Below are positions 1-5,661 of a stretch of 5,936 nt of DNA, in pieces. Source of the DNA: Deltaproteobacteria bacterium. GTDB lineage: Bacteria > Desulfobacterota > Desulfobacteria > Desulfobacterales > JAFDDL01. Within the stretch, counting starts at the first letter, position 1. Each line of letters begins with the position of its first letter. The notes beneath the pieces are model-generated. The model saw nothing but the letters and a program-made list of their open reading frames with translations. It searched no databases and had not been told where the DNA came from. The stretch is from positions 1-5,936 of the forward strand of contig JAFDDL010000480.1 in NCBI GenBank assembly GCA_019310865.1, read 5' to 3'. The position numbers were made by a program, and so were the translations under genes.

Positions 1-1681
1 TCTGCCGGGCCAGCCACCCGTCGACATGTTTATTTAGTATGGTCATGGGCAGCGCCCCCCATTCCAGGACTATCCGATGAAATTCCTTGATGTCGAACCT
101 GTCCCCCAGGGCCGTTCGGGCCTTTTCCCGAAATTCCCGGAACTTGAGGCTGCCCAATTTATACGCTATTGTGAACCCGGGCATGGAAAAATGGATCCTG
201 AGGAGCTGGCTCAGGAGCCTCTCTTCAGTGAAATCGGGCAAGTAGGGCCGCATGAAATCAACCATTTCATCCAGGGACCAGCCCTTGGCGTTGAGGCCGG
301 TATCGACGGTTAAGAAATTGGCCAGGTAGAGATCCATTTCCAGCCGACCGTATTCGTCGTAAAGGTCTTCGTACATCCCCATCTCACCCGCCAGGATGGC
401 GGCATACTCCGCCCAACCCTCGATGTACGCCGTCACCATGGATGTTTTTGCCAGGGGGGGGAGCTCCTCTCTTTCCTGGGTTAGGGCAATCTGGAAATGG
501 TGACCCGGCAGCAGCTCATGATAGGCCAAAGAAGCGGTTTTCATGGGATTCTTCCGCTCCATATTCAATCCGTTGTAATAGTAATGTCCTTTGGGCTTGC
601 CGGGGGTAGGCGGGGTATAGAGACCGTTGTGCATGAGAGGCTCCAGGTCCGGTGCGATCCTTTCGGCGCAACAGTCGGCCTCGGGCTGCTCGGCGAAATA
701 CTCTTTCATGACCGGGCGGATACGGTCAATGCAGGCATTGAGCCTCTCCCCGAATTCTTCAGGGATTTCCATGATTCGTTCCGGGTCGGCCATGACCTTG
801 TCGGTGAAGGCTTCCCGGGAAAGGTCCGAGCCCAGTTCTCTTCGAATCTCGGCCATGCGCGCCTCGATGGATGCCCGGTCCGTTTCCCCTAACTCGAAAA
901 TTTCTTCCGGCGTGATATCCAGAGAGGTATGCTGTTTGACCATGGCCCGGTAATATGCCGGCCCGTCCGGATACTGGGCATAGCCCACGGCCTCCGGTAC
1001 AGCATCACCGTACGGACCTTCCAGAAAGGCCACCATCTCACCCAAGGCAGAATTCAGGGCTTCTATGGCGGCCCGAGACCTGGAGATAATTTCTCCGGTG
1101 TCTACATTTGGGCCTGAAAGTTTCTTTTTTGTCAATACCAGCGGGTGTTTGTCAGGCTCGATGCGGTACTCCTGGTATGTCTGCAGGGCGTAGGGAAGAA
1201 TGGGTTTGGGGATTCGAATTCCCCGTTCGGCCTGCCCCTGGGTCTTTTCGCGGTGCTGTACCACTAGTCCGGCGAGACCTTCCAGACACCGGAGATAGGT
1301 GTCCAGATACTCGGTGTCGGTTAACGGATATTTCCCCAGGAAGCTGAAAATCATAGGGATCATGTTGAACCAGGGTTCCGCAGCAAAGATGTTCCAGTAA
1401 AATTTTTCTTCGTTTATCATGCTTTTACAGTTGAAACGGACGATATCGAGGAGAATTTCGTCGTCGTGGGACAGGGGCGATGCGGCGACCTGTTCCACTT
1501 CCTGAAGAATGGTTCGCGCATACTCGGCTTTTTCCCTTGTTTTTGTCTCCGAAATATCAGGAATTTTCGCCTGTTTGATATCACCGACCCCAATAAAAAC
1601 GAGGGCCAGATTGTTGATCAGGTTATACTCATGCAGCTTGTCCGCAATCCCTCTGGACACTTCCGTTATTTTTGTTTTCAT
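1..1681 (-). CDS. DUF885 family protein, putative metallopeptidase (C-terminus cut by window edge)
   Basis: Reading from ATG at 1681 to the window edge gives 560 complete codons with no stop, starting MKTKITEVSRG. It matches the DUF885 family (about 550-600 residues), so only a few C-terminal residues should be missing. The key motifs are HELLPGHHFQ at residues 388-397 and EGWAEYA at 421-427. Spaced about 30 residues apart, these resemble the HE...GHH and downstream Glu metal-binding arrangement of gluzincin-like peptidases. No signal peptide or membrane segment is apparent, so the protein is probably cytoplasmic. The start is supported by AAGGA six bases upstream, and the gene begins 30 bases after the preceding M55 gene's stop, consistent with co-transcription. 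The substrate is unknown; a role in peptide breakdown is inferred from the motifs and the two M55 neighbours. Family assignment is firm, peptidase activity is inference. Confidence 0.88.
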   Translation of the reverse strand, partial: MKTKITEVSRGIADKLHEYNLINNLALVFIGVGDIKQAKIPDISETKTREKAEYARTILQEVEQVAASPLSHDDEILLDIVRFNCKSMINEEKFYWNIFAAEPWFNMIPMIFSFLGKYPLTDTEYLDTYLRCLEGLAGLVVQHREKTQGQAERGIRIPKPILPYALQTYQEYRIEPDKHPLVLTKKKLSGPNVDTGEIISRSRAAIEALNSALGEMVAFLEGPYGDAVPEAVGYAQYPDGPAYYRAMVKQHTSLDITPEEIFELGETDRASIEARMAEIRRELGSDLSREAFTDKVMADPERIMEIPEEFGERLNACIDRIRPVMKEYFAEQPEADCCAERIAPDLEPLMHNGLYTPPTPGKPKGHYYYNGLNMERKNPMKTASLAYHELLPGHHFQIALTQEREELPPLAKTSMVTAYIEGWAEYAAILAGEMGMYEDLYDEYGRLEMDLYLANFLTVDTGLNAKGWSLDEMVDFMRPYLPDFTEERLLSQLLRIHFSMPGFTIAYKLGSLKFREFREKARTALGDRFDIKEFHRIVLEWGALPMTILNKHVDGWLARQ

Positions 1682-1711
1682 TTCACATCCTTAAAACTTT
1701 ATAATACTGCT

Positions 1712-2542
1712 TTACAGACTGAATTGAACTATGCTGGCATACGCCATCAGCGCTAATATTTTTGTGGTTTCAACCATATCAGCACCTTTGAATGCCACTG
1801 TATACCCGTCGATTCTCTCCACCCCGGGGATATCCACGGTAAGGAATGTACTTATCTCTGTCCTGAACTTTACTTTAAGGTGAACAGGTGCAGCCATTTT
1901 TATGACCTTCATCTCGGCTAACCGCTCGATGGCCCTCCGGGCAGCGGTGCGGATCATTTGTTGAGACTTTTTCGGTGTCAGATTACGTGCGGCGTATGGA
2001 CTAAGGGCCCACTTTGTCACAACACGTTCCGCCCAAGGTATTGATTCTTTGACCTCTTCGGAAAGCCGGTCGTCCCCTGTAATCAAGGCCGTTGGCACAT
2101 TGAAATGACCGGCCAATGCTGAATTGAATATTACTTCATTAACAGGTTGGTCATTGAGACTGAGTTCAGACACCAGTGGCATAAAAAAAGTATGCGCCAA
2201 TCCGCCGATGGTGTTACCGGCACCGGGGTGATGACCGACAAAAAAAACGGCATCAAAACTGTCGTCTATCCCTTCCATCTGGATTAATGTGCGCGGAGAA
2301 CCATTAATTATTGTTACATCTTCATGGAGTTCATCCGGAATAAGATTTCGCATATAATTATGGCCATCTGCAACAACGATCTGGGTTGCACCGCCTTTCA
2401 TAGCACCTTCGACAGCTGCATTGGTTTCTGCCGTCAACCATTTTCTAGCGGCTTCATACGCCGGACCGCCTTGTTTGTCTAACTGGTCGTTATGCGTCAC
2501 ACAGCTGATGCCTTCAAGGTCGACAGATATAAATATTTTCAT
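1712..2542 (-). CDS. M55 family D-aminopeptidase (DppA-like), second paralogue
   Basis: This 276-residue protein belongs to the M55 family, whose type member, Bacillus subtilis DppA, is a zinc D-aminopeptidase that removes N-terminal D-amino acids from short peptides and forms a decameric self-compartmentalising complex. Positions corresponding to DppA's ligands Asp8, Glu10, His60, His104 and Glu133 are visible as Asp8 and Glu10 (SVDLEG), His61 (ADGHN), His105 (VGHHP) and Glu136 (QPVNE). His117 (LAHTF) corresponds to DppA His115. Length is normal for the family and no signal peptide is seen, so it is probably cytoplasmic. AAGGAG about 10 bases upstream supports ATG at 2542. It lies 15 bases after the NTF2-like remnant and 30 bases before the DUF885 gene. 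It is clearly diverged from the other M55 protein in the window, and its base composition looks more AT-rich. Exact substrate is unknown. Confidence 0.93.
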   Translation of the reverse strand: MKIFISVDLEGISCVTHNDQLDKQGGPAYEAARKWLTAETNAAVEGAMKGGATQIVVADGHNYMRNLIPDELHEDVTIINGSPRTLIQMEGIDDSFDAVFFVGHHPGAGNTIGGLAHTFFMPLVSELSLNDQPVNEVIFNSALAGHFNVPTALITGDDRLSEEVKESIPWAERVVTKWALSPYAARNLTPKKSQQMIRTAARRAIERLAEMKVIKMAAPVHLKVKFRTEISTFLTVDIPGVERIDGYTVAFKGADMVETTKILALMAYASIVQFSL

Positions 2543-2557
2543 AAGATTTAAACTCCT

Positions 2558-2788
2558 TTATTTAATAACTGTTATTTTTCGGATTAACCCTGACTCAACA
2601 TTGTAAATAACTGCCGAGATCCTACTCTGTGGTTGACCTTCAAATTTCCCTGAAAGGTGTTCCTCGTCAATGACATGATATCCAATGATCATCCGATGTA
2701 ATATATCCGCTCTCACGCCGGGAACTTTAGTAAAGAGCCTTCCATATTCTTGTCGCATCTCTTCTTTTCCGCATACCCTCTTGACGCC
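2558..2788 (-). pseudogene. NTF2/SnoaL-like protein remnant, N-terminal half lost
   Basis: The frame from 2788 to the TAA at 2558 reads GVKRVCGKEEMRQEYGRLF, then ADILHRMIIGYHVIDEEHLSG, and ends in YNVESGLIRKITVIK. This matches the C-terminal half of small NTF2-like/SnoaL-type proteins (steroid isomerase fold, usually about 110-130 residues), including the GKExMRxxYGxLF helix and the strand ending GLIRKxxxI. An amber TAG at 2789-2791 interrupts the frame, and upstream codons in the same frame run only a short way before the preceding gene ends at 2845, leaving no room for the missing 40-50 residues. ATG at 2758 would give a 66-residue ORF beginning inside the conserved helix, with only a weak purine-rich stretch upstream, so a functional short protein is unlikely though not excluded. 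NTF2-like proteins bind or isomerise small molecules; the original role here is unknown. Confidence 0.7.
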
Positions 2789-2802
2789 CTATGACCCAAA
2801 GG

Positions 2803-2819
2803 ACACAGTATGGCTGTGT
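2803..2819. repeat. Small perfect hairpin between M55 gene and NTF2-like remnant
   Basis: ACACAG (2803-2808) and CTGTGT (2814-2819) form a six-base-pair stem with a five-base loop, extendable by two G-T pairs. It is not followed by a T run on the minus strand, so it is not a classical terminator. It lies in the degraded stretch upstream of the NTF2-like remnant and could be an mRNA-stability or attenuation hairpin, or chance. Confidence 0.3.
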
Positions 2820-2844
2820 TTGACTAATTGACAAAGCTTTAATG

Positions 2845-3684
2845 TCACGCAAAATTGGGGCCAGCGAGCTTGGCCAGCGTACAAAAGCATTTATGGGCTT
2901 CCACAATATCGGGGGCTGTCATTTCAATGGTTCTGCCATCGATACGCGCCGCGCCCGGGACACAGGAGGCGTTGTCGGCCTGCAGCGCACTGGCCAGCTC
3001 AAGCCTGAGGGTTACGGGCTGATCTGTCTGGACCGGTTGTGGGGCTTTTCCGTTTTTGAAGTTATGAACCGCCTTTTTGGCCGTTTCCTTGATCATTTTA
3101 TGGGTTATCTCCGGGGGCAGACACTCGGCGCTGAACATGCCGCGGCCCTGTTTCACCGCTACGGTTTCGATGCCGGGGATAAACTCCGCGGCCTCGTCGC
3201 ACCCGGCCTGATCGCTGGATATCATCAAGACCGGCACCCCGAAATGGCCAAGAATCGAGGCGTTCATCCCGATCTCACCCACCGGCTTGTCATTGAACCA
3301 AAGGTTCACCACATTCAACAGGTAGGTATGGGCTAGAACACCATTGAGCGTTCCCCAGCGTGCGTGGTACCCCACAAAAAGCGCGGCATCCACGCCCTGG
3401 TCCGCCCCCTGTACCATGCTCAAGGGAGAAGGAGAGCCGCTATTGATGCTTACGCGGCTGTCAAGCTCTTCAATCAGCAGGTTCAGGCTCCTACCGTGGC
3501 CGTCGGAAACCACCACTCCATCCGCTCCACCCTCAAAGGCTCCTTTTATGGCCTCGTTCACTTCGGCGGTCATGAGCTTGCAGAAACGTCCATAGTCTTT
3601 TTCCGTTGGCAGCACATGAGATTTATCCACAACCCCGGTGATGCCTTCCATATCCACTGCGATCAGAATTTGTCGAGTAGACAT
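2845..3684 (-). CDS. M55 family D-aminopeptidase (DppA-like), first paralogue
   Basis: Reading from ATG at 3684 gives a 279-residue M55 peptidase. Ligand positions known from B. subtilis DppA are all present: Asp11 and Glu13 (AVDMEG), His63 (SDGHG), His107 (VGYHAR) and Glu137 (KPVGE). His119 (LAHTY) corresponds to the proposed catalytic His115. The family uses zinc to release N-terminal D-residues from short peptides such as D-Ala-D-Ala; the substrate of this member is not determinable here. An in-frame ATG at 3702 would add six residues, but the ideal AAGGAG site (3692-3697) lies inside that extension and seven bases before ATG 3684, so the shorter start is preferred. It is probably cytoplasmic, with no signal peptide. 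It is the first gene of the minus-strand cluster; the group II intron's 3' end lies 41 bases upstream. It keeps more canonical DppA-type motifs (GYHAR) than the second M55 gene. Confidence 0.95.
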   Translation of the reverse strand: MSTRQILIAVDMEGITGVVDKSHVLPTEKDYGRFCKLMTAEVNEAIKGAFEGGADGVVVSDGHGRSLNLLIEELDSRVSINSGSPSPLSMVQGADQGVDAALFVGYHARWGTLNGVLAHTYLLNVVNLWFNDKPVGEIGMNASILGHFGVPVLMISSDQAGCDEAAEFIPGIETVAVKQGRGMFSAECLPPEITHKMIKETAKKAVHNFKNGKAPQPVQTDQPVTLRLELASALQADNASCVPGAARIDGRTIEMTAPDIVEAHKCFCTLAKLAGPNFA

Positions 3685-3691
3685 AATATGG

Positions 3692-3697
3692 CTCCTT
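3692..3697 (-). promoter_or_regulatory. Ribosome-binding site fixing the M55 start at 3684
   Basis: AAGGAG on the minus strand with a seven-base spacer to ATG 3684. It overlaps the codons that would follow the alternative ATG at 3702, which argues that the upstream ATG is not the real start. Confidence 0.8.
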
Positions 3698-3725
3698 TTC
3701 ATATTTCTTAAATTTACCTTAAGTT

Positions 3726-3789
3726 ATCATGTAAGAAGCTTCAATGCCCCTCACAGAACCGGACTTGTGGGTTTCCCACATCCCTCGGT
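3726..3789 (-). ncRNA. Group II intron domains V and VI (3' ribozyme end)
   Basis: The minus strand carries a GTGGG-AAA-CCCAC distal stem (about 3765-3777), the AA bulge, then GTCCGGTTC ending at 3756, which is the typical 3' strand of domain V. The expected 5' strand would read GAGCCGGAT, but the sequence has CCGAGGGAT, so the proximal helix does not pair in the standard way. Domain VI follows: GTGAGGGGC (3754-3746) pairs over nine positions, including wobbles, with GCTTCTTAC (3739-3731) around a six-base loop. A candidate branch-point A at 3732 and the terminal GAT at 3726-3728 fit group II 3' ends. Confidence 0.75.
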
Positions 3790-5075
3790 TTCGGTAGCCA
3801 ATAATGATCGAGATATTTTGTGAATCTATCCCAGTTCATTTTCCGCTTCTGGCTGCGCCGGTTCATCCATTTCCATACAGCTCGTATGGTAAATCTATAG
3901 AACCTTGCGATACCAGCATAATTCTCACTGATTCCGTAATACTGGTAATGTCCTCGCAGCTTTGCTTTCAAGGTTTTCCACCATTCTTTGGTTTTGACCT
4001 TATTTCTTATTGCTTTAAGCCACGCATTCATCGCTTTGCATTTTGCGGAATATTTCTTGCGACTGGTTCTTCGGCCGACTTTAAAGTAGCCTTTTCTTGA
4101 TGTGTCGCAATAGTGAGTGAAACCCAGAAAATCAAAAGTATTGGGTCGACGAGCCTGGGCTTTGGCGTTCTCCCGCTCAAAGGGACCGAAACTGATATTT
4201 CGGCTTTTGGTCGGATGAATTTCAAGACCATACTTGTTGAACCGATTTTCCAGGCCCCGCTCGATACGCTTGGCTTCATTCGCATACCGCACTACGCATA
4301 CAAAATCATCTGCGTATCTAACGAGCTCGCAAAAACCGGTTACATGGCTTTTGACCGTCTTTTCAAACCATGTATCCAATACATAATGCAGGAAGATGTT
4401 AGCCAGCATTGGGCTAAGAATACTGCCTTGCGGCGTTCCGGTATCCGTCTTGACCAATAGGCCGTCGTCAACATAACCGGCTTTAAGGAATTTCTTTATC
4501 AGATTCAGCAGGGACGTATCCTTTATTCTTACCTGGATCATGAGCTTCTCATGCGATACATTATCGAAAAATCCCTTAATATCCGCCTCTACAATGTGGT
4601 TAACCGGCTGGAACGTTATCAAATCATTTAGTGACTTCAATGCTTGATGACAGTCCCTCTTCGGACGGAAACCGTATGAACAGTTCAGAAAATCCTGCTC
4701 ATAGATACTTTCAAGTATCCACGTGATTCCACGTTCTACGATCTTGTTCTCCAGTGCTGATATTCCAAGCGGGCGTTTTTCTGTCTCGCTTTTCGGAATG
4801 TATACACGTCTCGCCGGTATCGGCTTGTATTTCTTGCGCTTCAACCTTGAGACCAACAGCTCCAGATTCTCATCCAAATTTTCGCCGTATCCTTCCCAGC
4901 TTACGTTGTCAATCCCTACAGCCTTATTCCTGTTCAGGCTTTTGTAGCAATCCCGAAGATATTCGATGTTCAGCAAATGAGCCAGGCTCGTAAACTGAAA
5001 ATCGGGGTCTCTTTGGGCATGACCGGATATGAGAGATAATTTATGCCATGTTGATCCAATATCAGTGTATGGCAT
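3741..5075 (-). CDS. ltrA: Group II intron reverse transcriptase/maturase, endonuclease-less
   Basis: A 444-residue intron-encoded protein that would bind its intron RNA, aid splicing and reverse-transcribe it during mobility. Visible landmarks are the N-terminal RT region with RPLGI (101-105) and YGFRP (134-138), first catalytic Asp165 in EADIKGFFDNV, GTPQGSILSP (213-222), catalytic YADD (254-257, Asp256 and Asp257), LGFT (317-320), and a maturase domain X at about 345-425 with WWKTLKAKLRGHYQYYG. The protein ends soon after the usual LPKPR, so no DNA-binding/HNH region is present. The start chosen is ATG 5075, because GAGG sits six bases upstream; ATG 5087 in the same frame would add MRCV with a poorer site. 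The last codons run through domain V, and the TGA (3741-3743) lies in the domain VI loop. All catalytic residues are intact. Confidence 0.95.
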   Translation of the reverse strand: MPYTDIGSTWHKLSLISGHAQRDPDFQFTSLAHLLNIEYLRDCYKSLNRNKAVGIDNVSWEGYGENLDENLELLVSRLKRKKYKPIPARRVYIPKSETEKRPLGISALENKIVERGITWILESIYEQDFLNCSYGFRPKRDCHQALKSLNDLITFQPVNHIVEADIKGFFDNVSHEKLMIQVRIKDTSLLNLIKKFLKAGYVDDGLLVKTDTGTPQGSILSPMLANIFLHYVLDTWFEKTVKSHVTGFCELVRYADDFVCVVRYANEAKRIERGLENRFNKYGLEIHPTKSRNISFGPFERENAKAQARRPNTFDFLGFTHYCDTSRKGYFKVGRRTSRKKYSAKCKAMNAWLKAIRNKVKTKEWWKTLKAKLRGHYQYYGISENYAGIARFYRFTIRAVWKWMNRRSQKRKMNWDRFTKYLDHYWLPKPRDVGNPQVRFCEGH

Positions 5076-5359
5076 GACACACCTCATCTCTCTGCGTTAG
5101 AATGCTGACCCCTTCGAGTGTCCCAAAATTTTGCGACTCAACAGGCATTACCCTGCCTACCCCTCTACTATGAGTCAGTCCGACTACCGAAACGCCATAC
5201 CGCTTCGTCACTTTTTCGGCTCCTCGGCGGCTCACTTTCGGAACGTTTCGGTTCTCCCAAGTTCCAATATAAACAGTTCGTTTGCCCGCTACGGACTCAG
5301 ACCCCGGCACGTCATGAATACTCTCACCTGTAACGAATATCCTGATATTGGTTTCCAGG

Positions 5360-5365
5360 ACATGA
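5360..5365 (-). other. Candidate exon-binding sequence 1 (EBS1)
   Basis: TCATGT on the minus strand is perfectly complementary to ACATGA, the last six bases of the 5' exon (IBS1, 5566-5561). It lies about 195 nt into the intron in the loop/upper stem of a GGTTTC/GAAACC hairpin, the expected setting for EBS1 in domain I. Confidence 0.6.
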
Positions 5366-5383
5366 AACCCTTGACCCAATGCA

Positions 5384-5390
5384 ATAAGGA
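5384..5390 (-). other. Candidate exon-binding sequence 2 (EBS2)
   Basis: TCCTTAT on the minus strand is complementary over seven bases to ATAAGGA in the 5' exon (5578-5572, exon positions -18 to -12). It lies 18 bases 5' of EBS1, the correct order for EBS2, but the exon site is somewhat farther from the junction than usual, so chance is possible. Confidence 0.35.
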
Positions 5391-5560
5391 GAATTTCGGG
5401 GCTCGATACCTTCACTTGCGTTGCGGCTGACAAACCGCCTTTCCCATGGCTCCGCATGATTCGTTACCTCACCATACGCATGGTTCAGTTCCGTGCCGGT
5501 GGTTAGCCGTTACACGGGCCGGATTGGCCGGCTTGCTTATATTAGCTTTGCTTGGCGCAC

Positions 5561-5578
5561 TCATGTATTTGTCCTTAT
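5561..5578 (-). other. Intron-binding sites in the 5' exon (IBS1, tentative IBS2)
   Basis: The 5' exon ends ATAAGGACAAATACATGA directly before GTGCGCC. ACATGA (5566-5561) pairs with EBS1, and ATAAGGA (5578-5572) pairs with the tentative EBS2. The two matches together support the 5560/5561 intron boundary and suggest sequence-specific insertion (homing-like) at this site. Confidence 0.5.
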
Positions 5579-5604
5579 ATAACTTTACATAATATTCAAA
5601 TGAT

Positions 5605-5661
5605 ATAGTAGTTGTGTTCATTCAAAACCTAAAGGAGGTAAAATATGAACCACACTACTAT
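5605..5661. repeat. Imperfect inverted repeat spanning the recombinase start
   Basis: The arm 5605-5621 (ATAGTAGTTGTGTTCAT) and the reverse complement of 5645-5661 (ATAGTAGTGTGGTTCAT) match at 14 of 17 positions. The 23-base centre contains the AAAGGAGG ribosome-binding site, and the right arm begins at the start codon. Folded as RNA it would put the start codon in a stem and the ribosome-binding site in the loop. As DNA it could be an operator or a recombinase-binding pair. Confidence 0.55.
5631..5638 (+). promoter_or_regulatory. Strong ribosome-binding site for the recombinase gene
   Basis: AAAGGAGG with a six-base spacer to ATG 5645. It is near-perfectly complementary to the 16S 3' end and sits in the centre of the inverted repeat at 5605-5661. 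Confidence 0.85.

Larger units (their letters stand above)
3726..5560 (-). mobile_element. Group II intron with encoded reverse transcriptase/maturase
   Basis: A complete retroelement of about 1835 nt. The 5' end is GTGCGCC at 5560, matching the conserved group II 5' splice-site consensus GUGYG. About 485 nt of structured RNA precede the reverse-transcriptase ORF. The 3' end is a domain V/VI region ending TTACATGAT at 3726, where a candidate branch-point A (3732) is seven bases from a terminal AY-type dinucleotide. EBS1 and EBS2 candidates complementary to the 5' exon support the boundary. The ORF lacks an HNH endonuclease domain, so target-primed insertion would have to rely on other primers, as for endonuclease-less introns generally. 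It inserts in the AT-rich leader between the M55 operon and the divergent recombinase gene, in the same orientation as the M55 operon. No terminator hairpin is evident in the 5' exon, which argues against a typical group IIC site. Structural class is undetermined. Confidence 0.9.
5076..5560 (-). ncRNA. Group II intron 5' RNA (domains I-III and start of IV)
   Basis: This 485-nt stretch precedes the reverse-transcriptase ORF and I see no gene in it; short ORFs here on both strands lack recognisable protein features. It begins GTGCGCCAAGC, contains strong local hairpins such as GCCGGCCAATCCGGC near the 5' end, and a GGTTTC...GAAACC hairpin (about 5352-5368) presenting the EBS1 candidate. This is the domain I-III scaffold of the ribozyme. 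Individual domain boundaries would need a covariance-model fold. Confidence 0.75.

Noticed and set aside
77..1756. Several open frames of 60-131 codons on the + strand opposite the DUF885 gene
   Set aside because: They are antisense shadows of a continuous, motif-bearing minus-strand gene; none has a recognisable domain or convincing ribosome-binding site.
2789..2791. Amber TAG in the NTF2-like frame as a pyrrolysine or readthrough codon
   Set aside because: The N-terminal half is missing as well, so decay explains the stop more simply; no recoding element is visible.
2842..3711. + strand open frames up to 164 codons opposite the first M55 gene
   Set aside because: They mirror a highly conserved M55 enzyme and show no protein-family features.
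3707..3723. Short inverted repeat CTTAA / TTAAG in the leader of the first M55 gene
   Set aside because: Five-base arms in AT-rich sequence are not significant, and no T run follows to make it a terminator.
3741..5075. Retron, diversity-generating or defence-type reverse transcriptase
   Set aside because: The maturase domain X after the RT, LPKPR ending, GTGCG 5' end and domain V/VI identify a group II intron; no msr/msd or template/variable repeats seen.
5062..5457. 131-codon minus-strand ORF upstream of the reverse transcriptase
   Set aside because: It lies in the intron's 5' ribozyme RNA, overlaps the RT start in another frame and has no family resemblance; structure of the RNA explains the sequence.
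5584..5609. Possible promoter TTTACA with TATAGT for the recombinase gene
   Set aside because: The spacer is only 14 bases and the region is AT-rich, so near-matches are expected by chance.
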